Below are positions 51,663-60,688 of a stretch of 64,000 nucleotides of DNA, in pieces (the first letter of the stretch is position 1; every line of letters starts with the position of its first letter). Below the pieces are notes generated by a model. It saw nothing but the letters and a program-made list of their open reading frames with translations. It was not told the origin of the DNA and ran no database searches. The translations under genes were made by a program, and so were the position numbers. The DNA is from Bog-532 sp963833835 (lineage in GTDB: Bacteria > Actinomycetota > Actinomycetes > Streptosporangiales > Streptosporangiaceae), in NCBI GenBank assembly GCA_963833835.1, contig CAWHZI010000001.1:62001-126000 (forward strand). The letters are read 5' to 3'.

Positions 51663-51764
51663 GTGCCGCCTCCCGCGAGGTTATTTGTCCCCGGGACCTC
51701 ACTGTACCGAGCCCGACCGATTGGCGTTATCGCAGGTCAAACCCGGTAATAACGGTAGGTTAGG

Positions 51765-53876
51765 TCAGGCCGGCCGGGTGGCGGGGGACGCCTGGCCCGG
51801 CGGGATCGATGCATCCGGGGCGGCCGCGGAACTGGACCGGTCGCGGACGCCCAGCCAGCCGGTGACGAAGTCGCGGACCAGCAGCGCCCACAGGTAACCG
51901 GCCAGCGCCACGGCGACGACCGGGGTGATGCCGACTGCGGCCCCGATCCCCAGGATCAGCATGCGGATCTCCCAGCCCAGCCCGGTGACGTCGGCGGGCC
52001 GGCCGTCCGCCCCGGTCGGTGGCCAGGTCAGGCTGTAGCCGGCCACGAAGGTCCGTATCTTGCGCGGGCCCGGCCAGGCGATCCGGTGCCGGGCCCGGTA
52101 GGCGACGTCCAGATGACGCAGCACGACCGCGGCCACCAGCGTGAACACCAGCGGGGAGGCCACCCGGTGGGTGAAGGCCAGCGCGGCCAGGAACAGGTAC
52201 TCCCCGACCTGGATCAGCGCGGGCACCAGCCAGTCCAGCCGGCCGTTGTGCGGGTGGCTGGAGCCCAGACCGGCCAGCAGCATGGCCTCCACCGGGGTGA
52301 GCAGCAGCACGCCGGACAGGTTGCTCATGCCCAGCGCGGCCAGGGCCGAGGTCACGAACAGCCCCACGATCAGCGGCGGAATCGGCGGGATGCGGCCCTC
52401 GACCAGCCGGCCGAGCCAGAGCGAGATCGGCCCGTCGTCCCGGTAGGCGGGGATACCGAAGCTGGCCACGTTCCTGGTCCGGGCCGCCGCCCGGCGCGCG
52501 CGGGCCCGCGGGGCCTCGGCGGGACCGCTCATCCCGCCCGGAAGCAGGCTGGCTCCTGGGCGCTCCGGGTCGGGGCCGGTGTCCGGGCCGGCCAGGGCGC
52601 CCAGCAGGCCGCCCAGCGGGCTGAGCGAGGCATCCAGGCTGATCGAGCCCTCGTCGTGGCCGGCCGGGGCCACGGTCACAGCCGCGCCCCCGGCGTCGAT
52701 GAACCCGCCGTCGACGGCGGAGTCGTGCGCGCCGACCACCCGCGCCGTGACCACGTAGCCGGTGGCCAGCACGCCGCCCACGATCAGGGCCAGGAACGCG
52801 ATCCGCGGGCCCCAGATGCCGCCCGCCACGATCAGCACCAGGACCCGTTCCCCGGCGGGCAGGGTCAGCGCCCGTTCCAGGCGACGCCGCGCGGCCGACC
52901 GCGGCAGCCGGATCCGGCCACCACTGCGCTCGGTGGCCCGCTCGTAACACAGCCCGGCCATCCGGCGGATGGCCGTCACGGCCAGGGCGAGCACGGCCAG
53001 GTGCCAGACGCCACCCGGGCCACCGCCGATGACGCCGGGGACGCTGACGTCGTCGAGGCCGGCGCTGGCGGCCAGGCCCGCGTAGACGGCACACTCGGTG
53101 ATGGCCCAGCCCGCGGCGGACAGCCAGTCCCCGGCCGGCTGGATGACCCCGGTGCGGGCGCCGGACCGCGACCCCGTCCCGAACGAGCCGATCGCGGCCA
53201 GCACCGGCCCGGGCGCCAGGGCCAGGAACCGGCCGGACCGGTTGCATACGTAGGCCGCGACCAAGGTGACCGCGCCCATCGCCTTGGCGCTGGCGATCGG
53301 CTCGGAGAACCAGATGGCCGAGGCCAGCCCGAGGCCCAGGCTGATGCCCAGCAGCGCAGCCGGGGCCAGCGCGCGGTCGGCGGCCCAGTGGGCCACGTCC
53401 CGGGCGATCGGGTCCACGCACAGCTCGCCGACCAGGCCGTCCTCGTCCCGGTCGGCGTCTCCGTCCGGCCGGGCCTCGACCAGCTGGACGTCAACTCCGC
53501 GCTGGGCCAGCTCCCCCATCAGCGCGGAGATCTGGTCCGGGGCGCCGGGCTGGCGGGCCAGGTACTCGGCCGCCTCGGCCAGCGCCCGCAGGTCGGCCCG
53601 GTCGACCAGGATGGCGCGGCAGTCGTGACGGGCCTCGGCGTAGCCCGCGGTGCCCTCGGTGTCCAGCAGCCGGGCCAGCGCCTGCCGGGGCACGGACAGA
53701 TCGCCGTCGCAGATGAGCATGGACTCGCTTGTGGCCCGTGCGGCCGCGGCGATGGTCAGCAGCCCGCCACTGGAGTCGGCGGCCTCGGTCGCATCCACCC
53801 GGCGCACCCCGAGCGACGTCAGCTGGCCAGACAACCCCGCGGCCGGTTCGGCCGCGAGGACCAGCGCAACGGTCAT
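51765..53876 (-). CDS. DUF5941 family multidomain membrane protein
   Basis: A 703-residue protein. The N-terminal 180 residues resemble a degenerate nucleotidyltransferase (MTVALVLAAEPAAGLSGQL; CDGDLSVPRQALARLLD), the middle part has several membrane spans (ALLGISLGLGLASAIWF), and the C-terminal part matches DUF5941 (DGPISLWLGRLVEGR, WPGPRKIRTFVAGYSLTWPP). Proteins of this kind occur near cytidylyltransferases and aminotransferases in actinobacteria and may handle a CDP-linked head group, which is inference. ATG 53876 with GAGAGGAC upstream is preferred to 53924. It is divergent from ispD. Confidence 0.83.
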   Translation of the reverse strand: MTVALVLAAEPAAGLSGQLTSLGVRRVDATEAADSSGGLLTIAAAARATSESMLICDGDLSVPRQALARLLDTEGTAGYAEARHDCRAILVDRADLRALAEAAEYLARQPGAPDQISALMGELAQRGVDVQLVEARPDGDADRDEDGLVGELCVDPIARDVAHWAADRALAPAALLGISLGLGLASAIWFSEPIASAKAMGAVTLVAAYVCNRSGRFLALAPGPVLAAIGSFGTGSRSGARTGVIQPAGDWLSAAGWAITECAVYAGLAASAGLDDVSVPGVIGGGPGGVWHLAVLALAVTAIRRMAGLCYERATERSGGRIRLPRSAARRRLERALTLPAGERVLVLIVAGGIWGPRIAFLALIVGGVLATGYVVTARVVGAHDSAVDGGFIDAGGAAVTVAPAGHDEGSISLDASLSPLGGLLGALAGPDTGPDPERPGASLLPGGMSGPAEAPRARARRAAARTRNVASFGIPAYRDDGPISLWLGRLVEGRIPPIPPLIVGLFVTSALAALGMSNLSGVLLLTPVEAMLLAGLGSSHPHNGRLDWLVPALIQVGEYLFLAALAFTHRVASPLVFTLVAAVVLRHLDVAYRARHRIAWPGPRKIRTFVAGYSLTWPPTGADGRPADVTGLGWEIRMLILGIGAAVGITPVVAVALAGYLWALLVRDFVTGWLGVRDRSSSAAAPDASIPPGQASPATRPA

Positions 53877-54001
53877 CGGACGTCCTCTCACGCGGCCCAG
53901 CCGACCGGCACTCCTGAGGCCCACAGCGTTCCCAGCAGCCTACCCAGCTAACCCGCTGATTACCTGTGGACACGCGGCGCACCCCACCAGGGCTGATCCA
54001 G

Positions 54002-54007
54002 TAGAGT
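54002..54007 (+). promoter_or_regulatory. -10 element next to a leaderless start
   Basis: TAGAGT lies 7 nt before the ATG of the cytidylyltransferase gene, with no ribosome binding site between; this fits leaderless transcription. Confidence 0.5.
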
Positions 54008-54014
54008 CCGGCTC

Positions 54015-54752
54015 ATGCGGATGGTCGCGGTCGTGCTGGCGGGCGGATCGGGCCAGCGATTCGGCGCCGGGGTTCCGAAGCAGTTGCTGGAGCTGGACGG
54101 CCAGACGCTGCTGGCCCTCTGCGTGGCCGCGTTCGACGCCGCACCCGGGGTGGACGAGGTGCTGGTCGTGATGCCGCCGGGCCGGACCGCGGACGCGGAG
54201 AAGCTGCGCGCCGGGGGCGCCTACCCCAAGCTCACCGCGGTCATCGAGGGCGGCACCTCCCGGCCCGGTTCGACCCGGGCCGCGATCAGCGCGATCAGCG
54301 CAAGGCGCACGGCGGCCGCAGACGACGGCGAACGCGACGCCGACTGGGGCGTGCTGTTCCACGACGCCGCCCGGCCGCTGGTGGACCAGCGGATCATCGC
54401 CGACTGCGTGGCCGCGCTGGAACGGGTGGACGCGGTGGGCGTGGCCGTGCCGACGGCGGACACCATCGTGGTCGTGGCCGACGGCGTGATGACGCAGATC
54501 CCGCGGCGGGACAGCCTGCTGCGCTGCCAGACCCCGCAGGCCTTCCGGCTGTCGGTCATCGCCCGGGCCCACGAGCTGGCCCTGGCCGACCCGGACTACG
54601 AGCCGACCGACGACTGCGGCGTGGTGCTGCGGTACCTGCCGGACGTGCCGGTGCACGTGGTCCAAGGCAGCGAGCGCAACCTGAAGATCACCTATCCGCG
54701 CGACCTGGCCATCGCCCGGCTCATGATGGACGAGGAGCAGACCCGGCCATGA
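54015..54752 (+). CDS. ispD: IspD-type cytidylyltransferase
   Basis: A 245-residue enzyme with the CTP-binding start VVLAGGSGQRFGAGVPKQLL, the catalytic region LFHDAARPLVD and the late TDDCGVVLRYL. IspD makes CDP-methylerythritol in the isoprenoid (MEP) pathway from CTP and methylerythritol phosphate. Close relatives (TarI type) make CDP-ribitol for wall polymers, and because neither ispF nor other MEP genes are near, this cannot be ruled out. Its stop overlaps the next start (ATGA). The start appears leaderless. Confidence 0.88.
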   Translation: MRMVAVVLAGGSGQRFGAGVPKQLLELDGQTLLALCVAAFDAAPGVDEVLVVMPPGRTADAEKLRAGGAYPKLTAVIEGGTSRPGSTRAAISAISARRTAAADDGERDADWGVLFHDAARPLVDQRIIADCVAALERVDAVGVAVPTADTIVVVADGVMTQIPRRDSLLRCQTPQAFRLSVIARAHELALADPDYEPTDDCGVVLRYLPDVPVHVVQGSERNLKITYPRDLAIARLMMDEEQTRP

Positions 54753-55144
54753 CCGCGGCCTGGACGCCGGAACAACTGCAGCGGATCGACGGGTCCGACG
54801 AGCTGGAGATCGCCAGCAGGCGCGCGGACGGGACGCTGCGCCCCTTCGTCCCGATCTGGGTCGTGCGCGTCGACGACCAGGTGTACGTGCGGACCTGGCA
54901 CCGGCGCACGACCGGCTGGTTCGGCCGGGTGCTGGACACGAGCCGGGCCCGCGTCCGGGTCCCCGGCCTGGAGGCTGACGTCGTGGTCGAGGACGTCGGC
55001 CCCGGCCCCGGCGAGCTGCGGAGCAACGTCGATGAGGCCTACCGGGCCAAGTACGCCCGCTACGGCCACGGCTCGGTCGACCAGATGGTCGCCGACCCGG
55101 CCGTCGCCGCGACCCTGCGGCTGACTCCGGACCAGGCTAGCTAG
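54749..55144 (+). CDS. DUF2255 family protein
   Basis: A 131-residue protein that resembles the DUF2255 family: TPEQLQRIDGSDELEIASRR, then RPFVPIWVVRVDDQVYVRTW and a YRAKYARYGHGSVDQMV end. The fold is probably a flavin-reductase-like split barrel, but no function has been established as far as I know. It is coupled to ispD by an ATGA overlap and convergent with the aminotransferase gene. Confidence 0.85.
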   Translation: MTAAWTPEQLQRIDGSDELEIASRRADGTLRPFVPIWVVRVDDQVYVRTWHRRTTGWFGRVLDTSRARVRVPGLEADVVVEDVGPGPGELRSNVDEAYRAKYARYGHGSVDQMVADPAVAATLRLTPDQAS

Positions 55145-55167
55145 TTCAGGCCAGCTGGTTCAGGCAG

Positions 55168-56544
55168 CTAGTTCTTGATCGCCTGCTTGACCAGCGTCCG
55201 GCCGAAGTCCCACATCAGCCCGCCGCCCTTGCTGGCGTCCTCCATGACCTCGGCGAACGCCTCGGTGAACAGCTTGACCTCGGTATCGCCGATCATCAGC
55301 GGCGGGATCAGCTTGATGACCTCCATGTGGTCACCGGAGACCTGGGTCAGTATCCGGTGCCGCTGGAACAGCGCGACCACGACCATCTGGGCGAACAGGC
55401 CGACCCGGGCCTTCTGCAGCATGGCCCAGTTCGTCCTGGCCTTCAGCCCGGACGGCCGCCCGAACTCCAGGCCGATGATCAGGCCCTTGCCCCGCACGTC
55501 CTTGATCAGGTCGTACTTGGCCTGCAGCTCCCGGAACGACCGCATCAGCTCCTCGCCACGCCGGGCCGCGTTCTCGACCAGGCCCTCGTCATCGATGACG
55601 GCCAGCGCGGCCAGCCCGGCCGCCATGGCCAGCGGGCCGCCCTTGAACGTGGTGGAGTGCTTCATCACCTTGTCCATGGACGAGTACACCGACGAGTAGA
55701 TCTTGTCGGTGGTCAGCATCGCGCCCACCGGCACGTAACCCCCGGACAGCGCCTTGGCCACGGTCACGATGTCGGGCCGGACGTCGCCGTCCCAGTCGTA
55801 GGAGAAGAATTTACCGGTGCGGCCCAGGCCGGCCTGGACCTCGTCGCAGATCAGCAGCGCACCATGGGAGTGCAGCAGCGCCTTGGCCTCGGGCAGGAAC
55901 CCGGGCGGGGTCATCATCACGCCGTGCCCCTGGACGGGCTCGACGATCAGCGCGGCCACGTCGCCCCGGCGCAGTTCGGCCTCGAGCGCGCCGAGGTCGC
56001 CCAGCGGGACCTGGGTCCCCGGCAGCAGCGGGCCGAAGCCTGCCTTGAACTCTTCGGCCCCGTTCACCGACAGCGACCCGGTGGTCAGCCCGTGGAAGCC
56101 GTGCCGGGCGTAGACGATCCGGCCCTTGCCGGTGGCGTGGCGGGCGAACTTCAGCGCCGACTCGACCGCCTCGGTGCCGCTGTTGCAGAAGAACACCCGC
56201 TCGAGCCCAGGCGCCTTGGCCAGCAGCCGCTCGGCCAGCAGGCCCTGGATCGGCGGGCAGTCGAACTGGGTCCAGGCCGCGAAGTCCATCTCCAGCGCGT
56301 CGGCCAGCGCCTGCTTGATCACCGGGTGGGACCGGCCGGCCGCGAACACCCCGAACCCCGACAGGAAGTCCGCGTAGGCGTTGCCCTCGGCGTCGAAAAG
56401 GTACGCACCCTCGCCGCGCACGTAGTTCTTGTCGAAGCCGATCGTGCGCAGGGTCCGCGGCAGCTGCGGGTTCAGATACCGGGAGTGCAGTTCAGAGCCC
56501 TCACCGGCGTGGGTGGCCAGGAGGCTGGGCAGATCGAAGGTCAT
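55168..56544 (-). CDS. Class III aminotransferase (PLP-dependent)
   Basis: A 458-residue aminotransferase of fold type I. VFFCNSGTEAVESALKFAR binds the PLP phosphate, ALLICDEVQAGLGRTGKFF contains the aspartate for the pyridine nitrogen, and IVTVAKALSGGYVPVGA carries the Schiff-base lysine. Substrates of the family include ornithine, 4-aminobutyrate and glutamate-semialdehyde-like compounds; here the partner genes suggest an amino sugar or head group, but this is not proved. GGGAGA lies before the ATG. It is followed upstream by the GT2 gene on the same strand. Confidence 0.92.
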   Translation of the reverse strand: MTFDLPSLLATHAGEGSELHSRYLNPQLPRTLRTIGFDKNYVRGEGAYLFDAEGNAYADFLSGFGVFAAGRSHPVIKQALADALEMDFAAWTQFDCPPIQGLLAERLLAKAPGLERVFFCNSGTEAVESALKFARHATGKGRIVYARHGFHGLTTGSLSVNGAEEFKAGFGPLLPGTQVPLGDLGALEAELRRGDVAALIVEPVQGHGVMMTPPGFLPEAKALLHSHGALLICDEVQAGLGRTGKFFSYDWDGDVRPDIVTVAKALSGGYVPVGAMLTTDKIYSSVYSSMDKVMKHSTTFKGGPLAMAAGLAALAVIDDEGLVENAARRGEELMRSFRELQAKYDLIKDVRGKGLIIGLEFGRPSGLKARTNWAMLQKARVGLFAQMVVVALFQRHRILTQVSGDHMEVIKLIPPLMIGDTEVKLFTEAFAEVMEDASKGGGLMWDFGRTLVKQAIKN

Positions 56545-56581
56545 AGGTCATTATCTCCCGGCTCGATCTCCTGGCTGGCCG

Positions 56582-57661
56582 TCAGTTCCCCGCGGGCCGC
56601 GCCATCCGCCGCAGCAGCCCGCGTGAGCTGGTCAGGAAGCCCGCGCCCCAGCACAGGTGCATGGTGGCCAGTGCGACCGGGATCCGGGTCCGCACGCCGG
56701 CCGGCACGTCGCGGCCCAGTACGGCGGCCACCCCGATGACCCCGGCCGCATAGGTGGCGGGAATCACGAGCCCGAGGCTGAGCCAGCCCACCCGGGAGGG
56801 CGCACCGGCCGCGATCCCGGCCAGGCCGGCCACCCCGACCAGGCTCCCGGCCGCGATGACCGAGACCGCGGCGGGCGGGGCCAGGTAGCGCAGGTTGATC
56901 GTGCCCGCGTGCTGGCGGGCCACCACCCGGCGCCAGCGGCCGTAGTGGAAGTACTGAGCGCCCAGCGCGCGGGGGGTGGAGCGCGGGCGGTAGGTGACGC
57001 GCAACTCCGGCTCGAACCAGACGACGCCGCCCGACAGCCGGATCCGGTGATTCAGCTCCCAGTCCTCGGCCCGCAGGTACTCCTCGTCGTACCCGCCGGC
57101 CTTCTCGATAGCGTCACGCCGGTACACGCCCAGATAGACGCTGTCCACCGGGCCGGGCTCGCCGCCGGTATGGAAGCTGGCCCCGCCCACGCCAGCCTTG
57201 GAGGTCATGGCCCAGGCCACGGCCTGCTCGAACCGGCTCACACCCTCGGCCGCCATCACGCCGCCGACGTCGGCGGCGCCGGTGCGCAGCAGGGTCCCGA
57301 CCGCGGTGCGCAGGTAGCCGGGTGGGAGCATGGCGTGCCCGTCGACCCGGGTGATCACGCCGAACCGGGCCGCCTTGATGGCCGCGTTGACCCCGGAAGG
57401 AATCTTGCCCGTCGGGTTCGGGACCACGGTCACGTTCGGGTGGTCCGTGGCCAGCTGCTCGGCGATGGCCAGCGTCCGGTCCCGGGACGGCCCCACCGCG
57501 AGCACCAGCTCCAGCTCGCCCGGGTAGTCCTGTTCCAGGATGTGCCGGACGGCCTCGGACAGATGCCGTTCCTCGTTGCGCACGGGCATGACGACCGATA
57601 CCGGCGGCCATTCCGTGCCCGGTGACGGCTGGCCCGCAGAGACAGGAGATGTGTGCACCAT
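56582..57661 (-). CDS. GT2 family glycosyltransferase with membrane anchor
   Basis: A 359-residue enzyme. The GT-A domain begins VSVVMPVRNEERHLSEAV, and GVITRVDGHAMLPPGYL holds the metal-binding site; the donor-acceptor region continues to EDWELNHRIRLSGG, the usual ED motif. Three or four C-terminal spans (SVIAAGSLVGVAGLAGIAAG and so on) anchor it. It probably extends a lipid-linked glycan. ATG 57661 is used. The gene lies 38 nt upstream of the aminotransferase gene, likely in one operon. Confidence 0.9.
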   Translation of the reverse strand: MVHTSPVSAGQPSPGTEWPPVSVVMPVRNEERHLSEAVRHILEQDYPGELELVLAVGPSRDRTLAIAEQLATDHPNVTVVPNPTGKIPSGVNAAIKAARFGVITRVDGHAMLPPGYLRTAVGTLLRTGAADVGGVMAAEGVSRFEQAVAWAMTSKAGVGGASFHTGGEPGPVDSVYLGVYRRDAIEKAGGYDEEYLRAEDWELNHRIRLSGGVVWFEPELRVTYRPRSTPRALGAQYFHYGRWRRVVARQHAGTINLRYLAPPAAVSVIAAGSLVGVAGLAGIAAGAPSRVGWLSLGLVIPATYAAGVIGVAAVLGRDVPAGVRTRIPVALATMHLCWGAGFLTSSRGLLRRMARPAGN

Positions 57662-57701
57662 GACGAGCAGCACGCTACTGCACGCGGCGGCCCTTTCGCC
57701 G

Positions 57702-57742
57702 CGCAGATCCCCGATCGCCAGCTGGGTGATCGGGGATCTGCG
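57702..57742 (-). terminator. Strong hairpin after the PhoH gene
   Basis: CGCAGATCCCCGATC (57702-57716) pairs perfectly with GATCGGGGATCTGCG (57728-57742), a 15-bp stem with an 11-nt loop. It lies 21 nt after the PhoH stop and 41 nt before the GT2 start, so it should separate these two minus-strand units. Confidence 0.75.
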
Positions 57743-57762
57743 GCGTGCTCAGGTGCTACCGG

Positions 57763-59178
57763 TTACGAACTGACGTCCTCCAGGCCCGAGTCCTCCAGCA
57801 TCTCGGTGACCAGCGCGGCGATCTGGGACCGCTCGGAGCGGGTCAGGGTCACGTGCGCGAACAGCGGGTGGCCCTTGAGCTTCTCGATCACCGCGACCAC
57901 ACCGTCGTGCCGGCCGACCCGCAGGTTGTCCCGCTGGGCGATGTCGTGGGTGAGCACGACCCGGGAACCCGACCCGATCCGGGACAGCACGGTCAGCAGC
58001 ACACCGCGTTCCAGCGACTGGGCCTCGTCCACGATCACGAAGGCGTCATGCAGCGAACGGCCGCGGATGTGGGTCAGCGGCAGCACCTCGATCATGTCCC
58101 GGGCCATGACCTCGTTGATCACGTCCTGGCTGGTGATCGCGGACAAGGTGTCGAACACCGCCTGGGCCCACGGGTTCATCTTGTCGGCCTCGGAACCAGG
58201 CAGGTAGCCCAGCTCCTGGCCGCCGACCGCGTACAGCGGCCGGAAGACGATCACCTTCCGGTGCTGGCGGCGTTCCATGACCGCCTCCAGGCCCGCGCAC
58301 AGGGCCAGCGCGGACTTGCCGGTGCCGGCCCGGCCGCCGAGGGAGACGATGCCGACATCCGGGTCCAGCAGCAGGTCGAGCGCCACCCGCTGCTCGGCGC
58401 TGCGGCCCCGCAGCCCGAACACCTCACGGTCGCCCCGGACCAGCTGGACCGACTTGTCCGGCCGCACCCGGCCCAGCGCACCGCCGCCCTCGGACACCAG
58501 CACCAAGCCGGTGTGGCAGGGCAGGTCACGGGCCTCCTCGCAGTCCAGGCTGCCGCTGGAGTACAGCTCCTCGATGTCGGCCCGGGGCACGGTCAGCTCG
58601 GTCATGCCCATCCAGCCGGAGTCGGCGGGCAGGCCGCCCCGGTACTCCTGAGCCGGCAGGCCAACCGACGCCGCCTTGACCCGCAGCGGCAGATCCTTGC
58701 TGACCAGCACCACGTCGTGGCCCTCGGCCGCGAGGTTGCAGGCCACGGCAAGTATCCGGGTGTCGTTTTCCGCTCCCCGGAAGCCAGCCGGCAGCACCCC
58801 GCTATCGGTGTGGTTCAGCTCCACCTTGACCGTGCCGCCCAGGTCATTGACGGGCAGCTCGGCGTCCAGCCGGCCGTGCTCTATCCGCAGCTCGTCGAGG
58901 AAGCGCAGCGCCTGGCGGGCGAAGTACCCCAGCTCGGGATGGTGGCGCTTGGCCTCCAGCTCAGTGACGACGACGAGTGGCAGAACCACGAGGTGCTCGT
59001 CGAACCGGCTGAAAGCACCCGGGTCGGAGAGCAGAACGCTGGTGTCGAGCACGTACGTGCGGACCTTGCGAGACCGCCCAGCGGGCGTGCCAGCACGGCG
59101 GCGGGGCTTGACGGCCGACGCGGGGACTGGCTGCTCACTGGATTGCTGCGGACCACGGCGAATCGAGGAACTGGCCAC
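57763..59178 (-). CDS. PIN-PhoH protein (PhoH2-type RNA helicase/nuclease ATPase)
   Basis: A 471-residue fusion of two domains. The N-terminal PIN nuclease domain has YVLDTSVLLSDP and the later acidic DTRILAVACNLA; the C-terminal PhoH ATPase has Walker A SLGGRAGTGKSALAL and Walker B AFVIVDEAQSL. The same fusion in mycobacteria (PhoH2) unwinds and cuts RNA in an ATP-dependent way. The GTG at 59178 has GGGAG 5 nt upstream and is preferred to 59208. The gene is followed by a strong terminator. Confidence 0.92.
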   Translation of the reverse strand: MASSSIRRGPQQSSEQPVPASAVKPRRRAGTPAGRSRKVRTYVLDTSVLLSDPGAFSRFDEHLVVLPLVVVTELEAKRHHPELGYFARQALRFLDELRIEHGRLDAELPVNDLGGTVKVELNHTDSGVLPAGFRGAENDTRILAVACNLAAEGHDVVLVSKDLPLRVKAASVGLPAQEYRGGLPADSGWMGMTELTVPRADIEELYSSGSLDCEEARDLPCHTGLVLVSEGGGALGRVRPDKSVQLVRGDREVFGLRGRSAEQRVALDLLLDPDVGIVSLGGRAGTGKSALALCAGLEAVMERRQHRKVIVFRPLYAVGGQELGYLPGSEADKMNPWAQAVFDTLSAITSQDVINEVMARDMIEVLPLTHIRGRSLHDAFVIVDEAQSLERGVLLTVLSRIGSGSRVVLTHDIAQRDNLRVGRHDGVVAVIEKLKGHPLFAHVTLTRSERSQIAALVTEMLEDSGLEDVSS

Positions 59179-59799
59179 GCGATCTCCCTTGGATGCCTGG
59201 ATCGGCACCCTGCTAGGAGCCTGTGCCCGGAGAGGCGCGCGTTACCTTGAACCGCGCGGCGACCATCATGGCGGCCACCGCCGGCATCGGCGTGCGGTAC
59301 GGGCCCGCGGGCCCGTCGCCAGCCAATTGGCGAGTAACGCTCACAGGCGTACCGGACGGACCGGGGTAGGCCCACGAAGGGCCAACCGGCCCTTCCTTCA
59401 TCACGCCTGCGTCCGGAAACGCGAACGCTTCGCAAATCCAAGGGCCTTCCCGCGAGCGGCGCTTACCGCCCGCACTTTGAAGGTACCTGGACAACGGCCA
59501 TCCTGGAAATACCAGACACGCCACGACCTAGGAAATTCCAGGTGAGGAGGCTGCGACGCCCCTTTGGCGCGACACGCCGACCCATTCGGGCACGTTCTTC
59601 TGCCCGCTACCACCCCATAAGTCCAGATCCCCGGCGACCCGGTGCGGAGCCCTTCTCGACCCGAAACATTTAATCAACAATTAACTCCCAAAGTGTTTAG
59701 CCGCACCATGGCCGCTATGTGCCGGCGGCTAAGGGTTTCCAAGGCGGCGGGCCCCCGCCCGAACACCCGAGTCCCCTGCCCCCGACCACCCCGGGCGAT

Positions 59800-60010
59800 C
59801 TGGGCCGCGGGGGGCCGGGCGGCCGCCGGGCCGCAGGGGGGCGGGCCGCGGAGCCGCAGGGCGCCGGGTGGCCGGGCCGCGGGAGTCGCGGGTCGGCGGG
59901 TGGCCGGAGTCGCGGGGCGGCGGGGTCGCGGGAGTCGCGGGGCGGCGGGCGGCGGGTGGCCGGGTCGCGGGAGGCCGGATGGCCGGGTCGCGGGAGTCGC
60001 GGGCGACGGG
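59800..60010. repeat. G-rich degenerate tandem repeat tract
   Basis: Units of about 30 nt built from GGCCGGGTCGCGGGAGTCG and GGGGCGGCGGG are repeated imperfectly. On the plus strand there are many runs of three to six G, the requirement for G-quadruplex formation. Long frames through the tract are a composition effect. Confidence 0.7.
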
Positions 60011-60084
60011 CTCCCAGCGTCCCTTGGCGCCGTGGCTTCTGGGGCCAGCGGTGCGCCCGGGAAGACCCGAGCTCGGCCGTCTCC

Positions 60085-60131
60085 TTAGCTGGAGCGAAAT
60101 CCGCGCTATTTGCTGATTTCGCTCCAGCTAA
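60085..60131. repeat. CTGGAGC-type palindromic element, copy 2
   Basis: TTAGCTGGAGCGAAATC (60085-60101) and GATTTCGCTCCAGCTAA (60115-60131) form a perfect 17-bp stem with a 13-nt loop. The stem contains the CTGGAGC/GCTCCAG arms shared with the other two elements. Confidence 0.72.
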
Positions 60132-60198
60132 CCCCAGGCCCTTGGCTCCTGGGCCGCGTGGGACTGGTGGGGCGGCGCATCGGCGCGGCCGACTCCCG

Positions 60199-60237
60199 CT
60201 GGAGCACTTGCAGGGATTATCACTGCAGGTGCTCCAG
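60199..60237. repeat. CTGGAGC-type palindromic element, copy 3
   Basis: CTGGAGCACTTGCAG (60199-60213) pairs with CTGCAGGTGCTCCAG (60223-60237) around GGATTATCA. Read on the minus strand it matches copy 1 at 48654 nearly base for base, including GTGATAATCCC in the loop. Confidence 0.75.
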
Positions 60238-60476
60238 TGAGAGCCGGAGCCCGATCGGGTGAGGCCAATGGGGCTCAGGAGGAGGGTGACCCCACCCGCA
60301 CCGAGGAACTTCGCGTGACGAGTGCGGCTCCTAGGCAGCGTGGGGTCGAAGAGGCGGGTGGGGTGGATGGTGCGCCAGGGGCGACGGGCTGGGCGCGGCT
60401 GCGCACACGGGGCCTCGGGCTGGCCCCATCCCGTCGCCGTCGTCCCGCCAGCCGGAAAAGCGGGCCGGCCGAGGGC

Positions 60477-60511
60477 GGGTCAAGCGGCAACGATCTTCCG
60501 CCGCTTGACCC
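60477..60511 (-). terminator. Hairpin downstream of uppS
   Basis: GGGTCAAGCGG (60477-60487) pairs with CCGCTTGACCC (60501-60511), an 11-bp stem with a 13-nt loop, about 225 nt after the uppS stop. It could be the uppS terminator, although the distance is large. Confidence 0.4.
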
Positions 60512-60652
60512 GAACCGGACGGTCTGCTCGGCTGACGGGCCGGACGACGGCGGCCCCGGGAGGGGGGCCAAGCCCGGAAGATCCTCCCCCATCCCAGAAC
60601 CCAAGGCCCCCGCCGGAGGCATCAGCCTTGCTCCCCGGGACGTGAGTGACCA

Positions 60653-60688
60653 GTGGGACTTGTGGGGCGGGTGGGACTTGTGGGGCGG
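60653..60688. repeat. Perfect 18-nt tandem duplication
   Basis: GTGGGACTTGTGGGGCGG occurs twice in direct succession (60653-60670 and 60671-60688), 48 nt downstream of the uppS stop. Confidence 0.8.

Noticed and set aside
51152..53951. Long plus-strand frames over the ClC and DUF5941 genes
   Set aside because: They are antisense to proteins with recognisable family motifs and have shadow-type composition.
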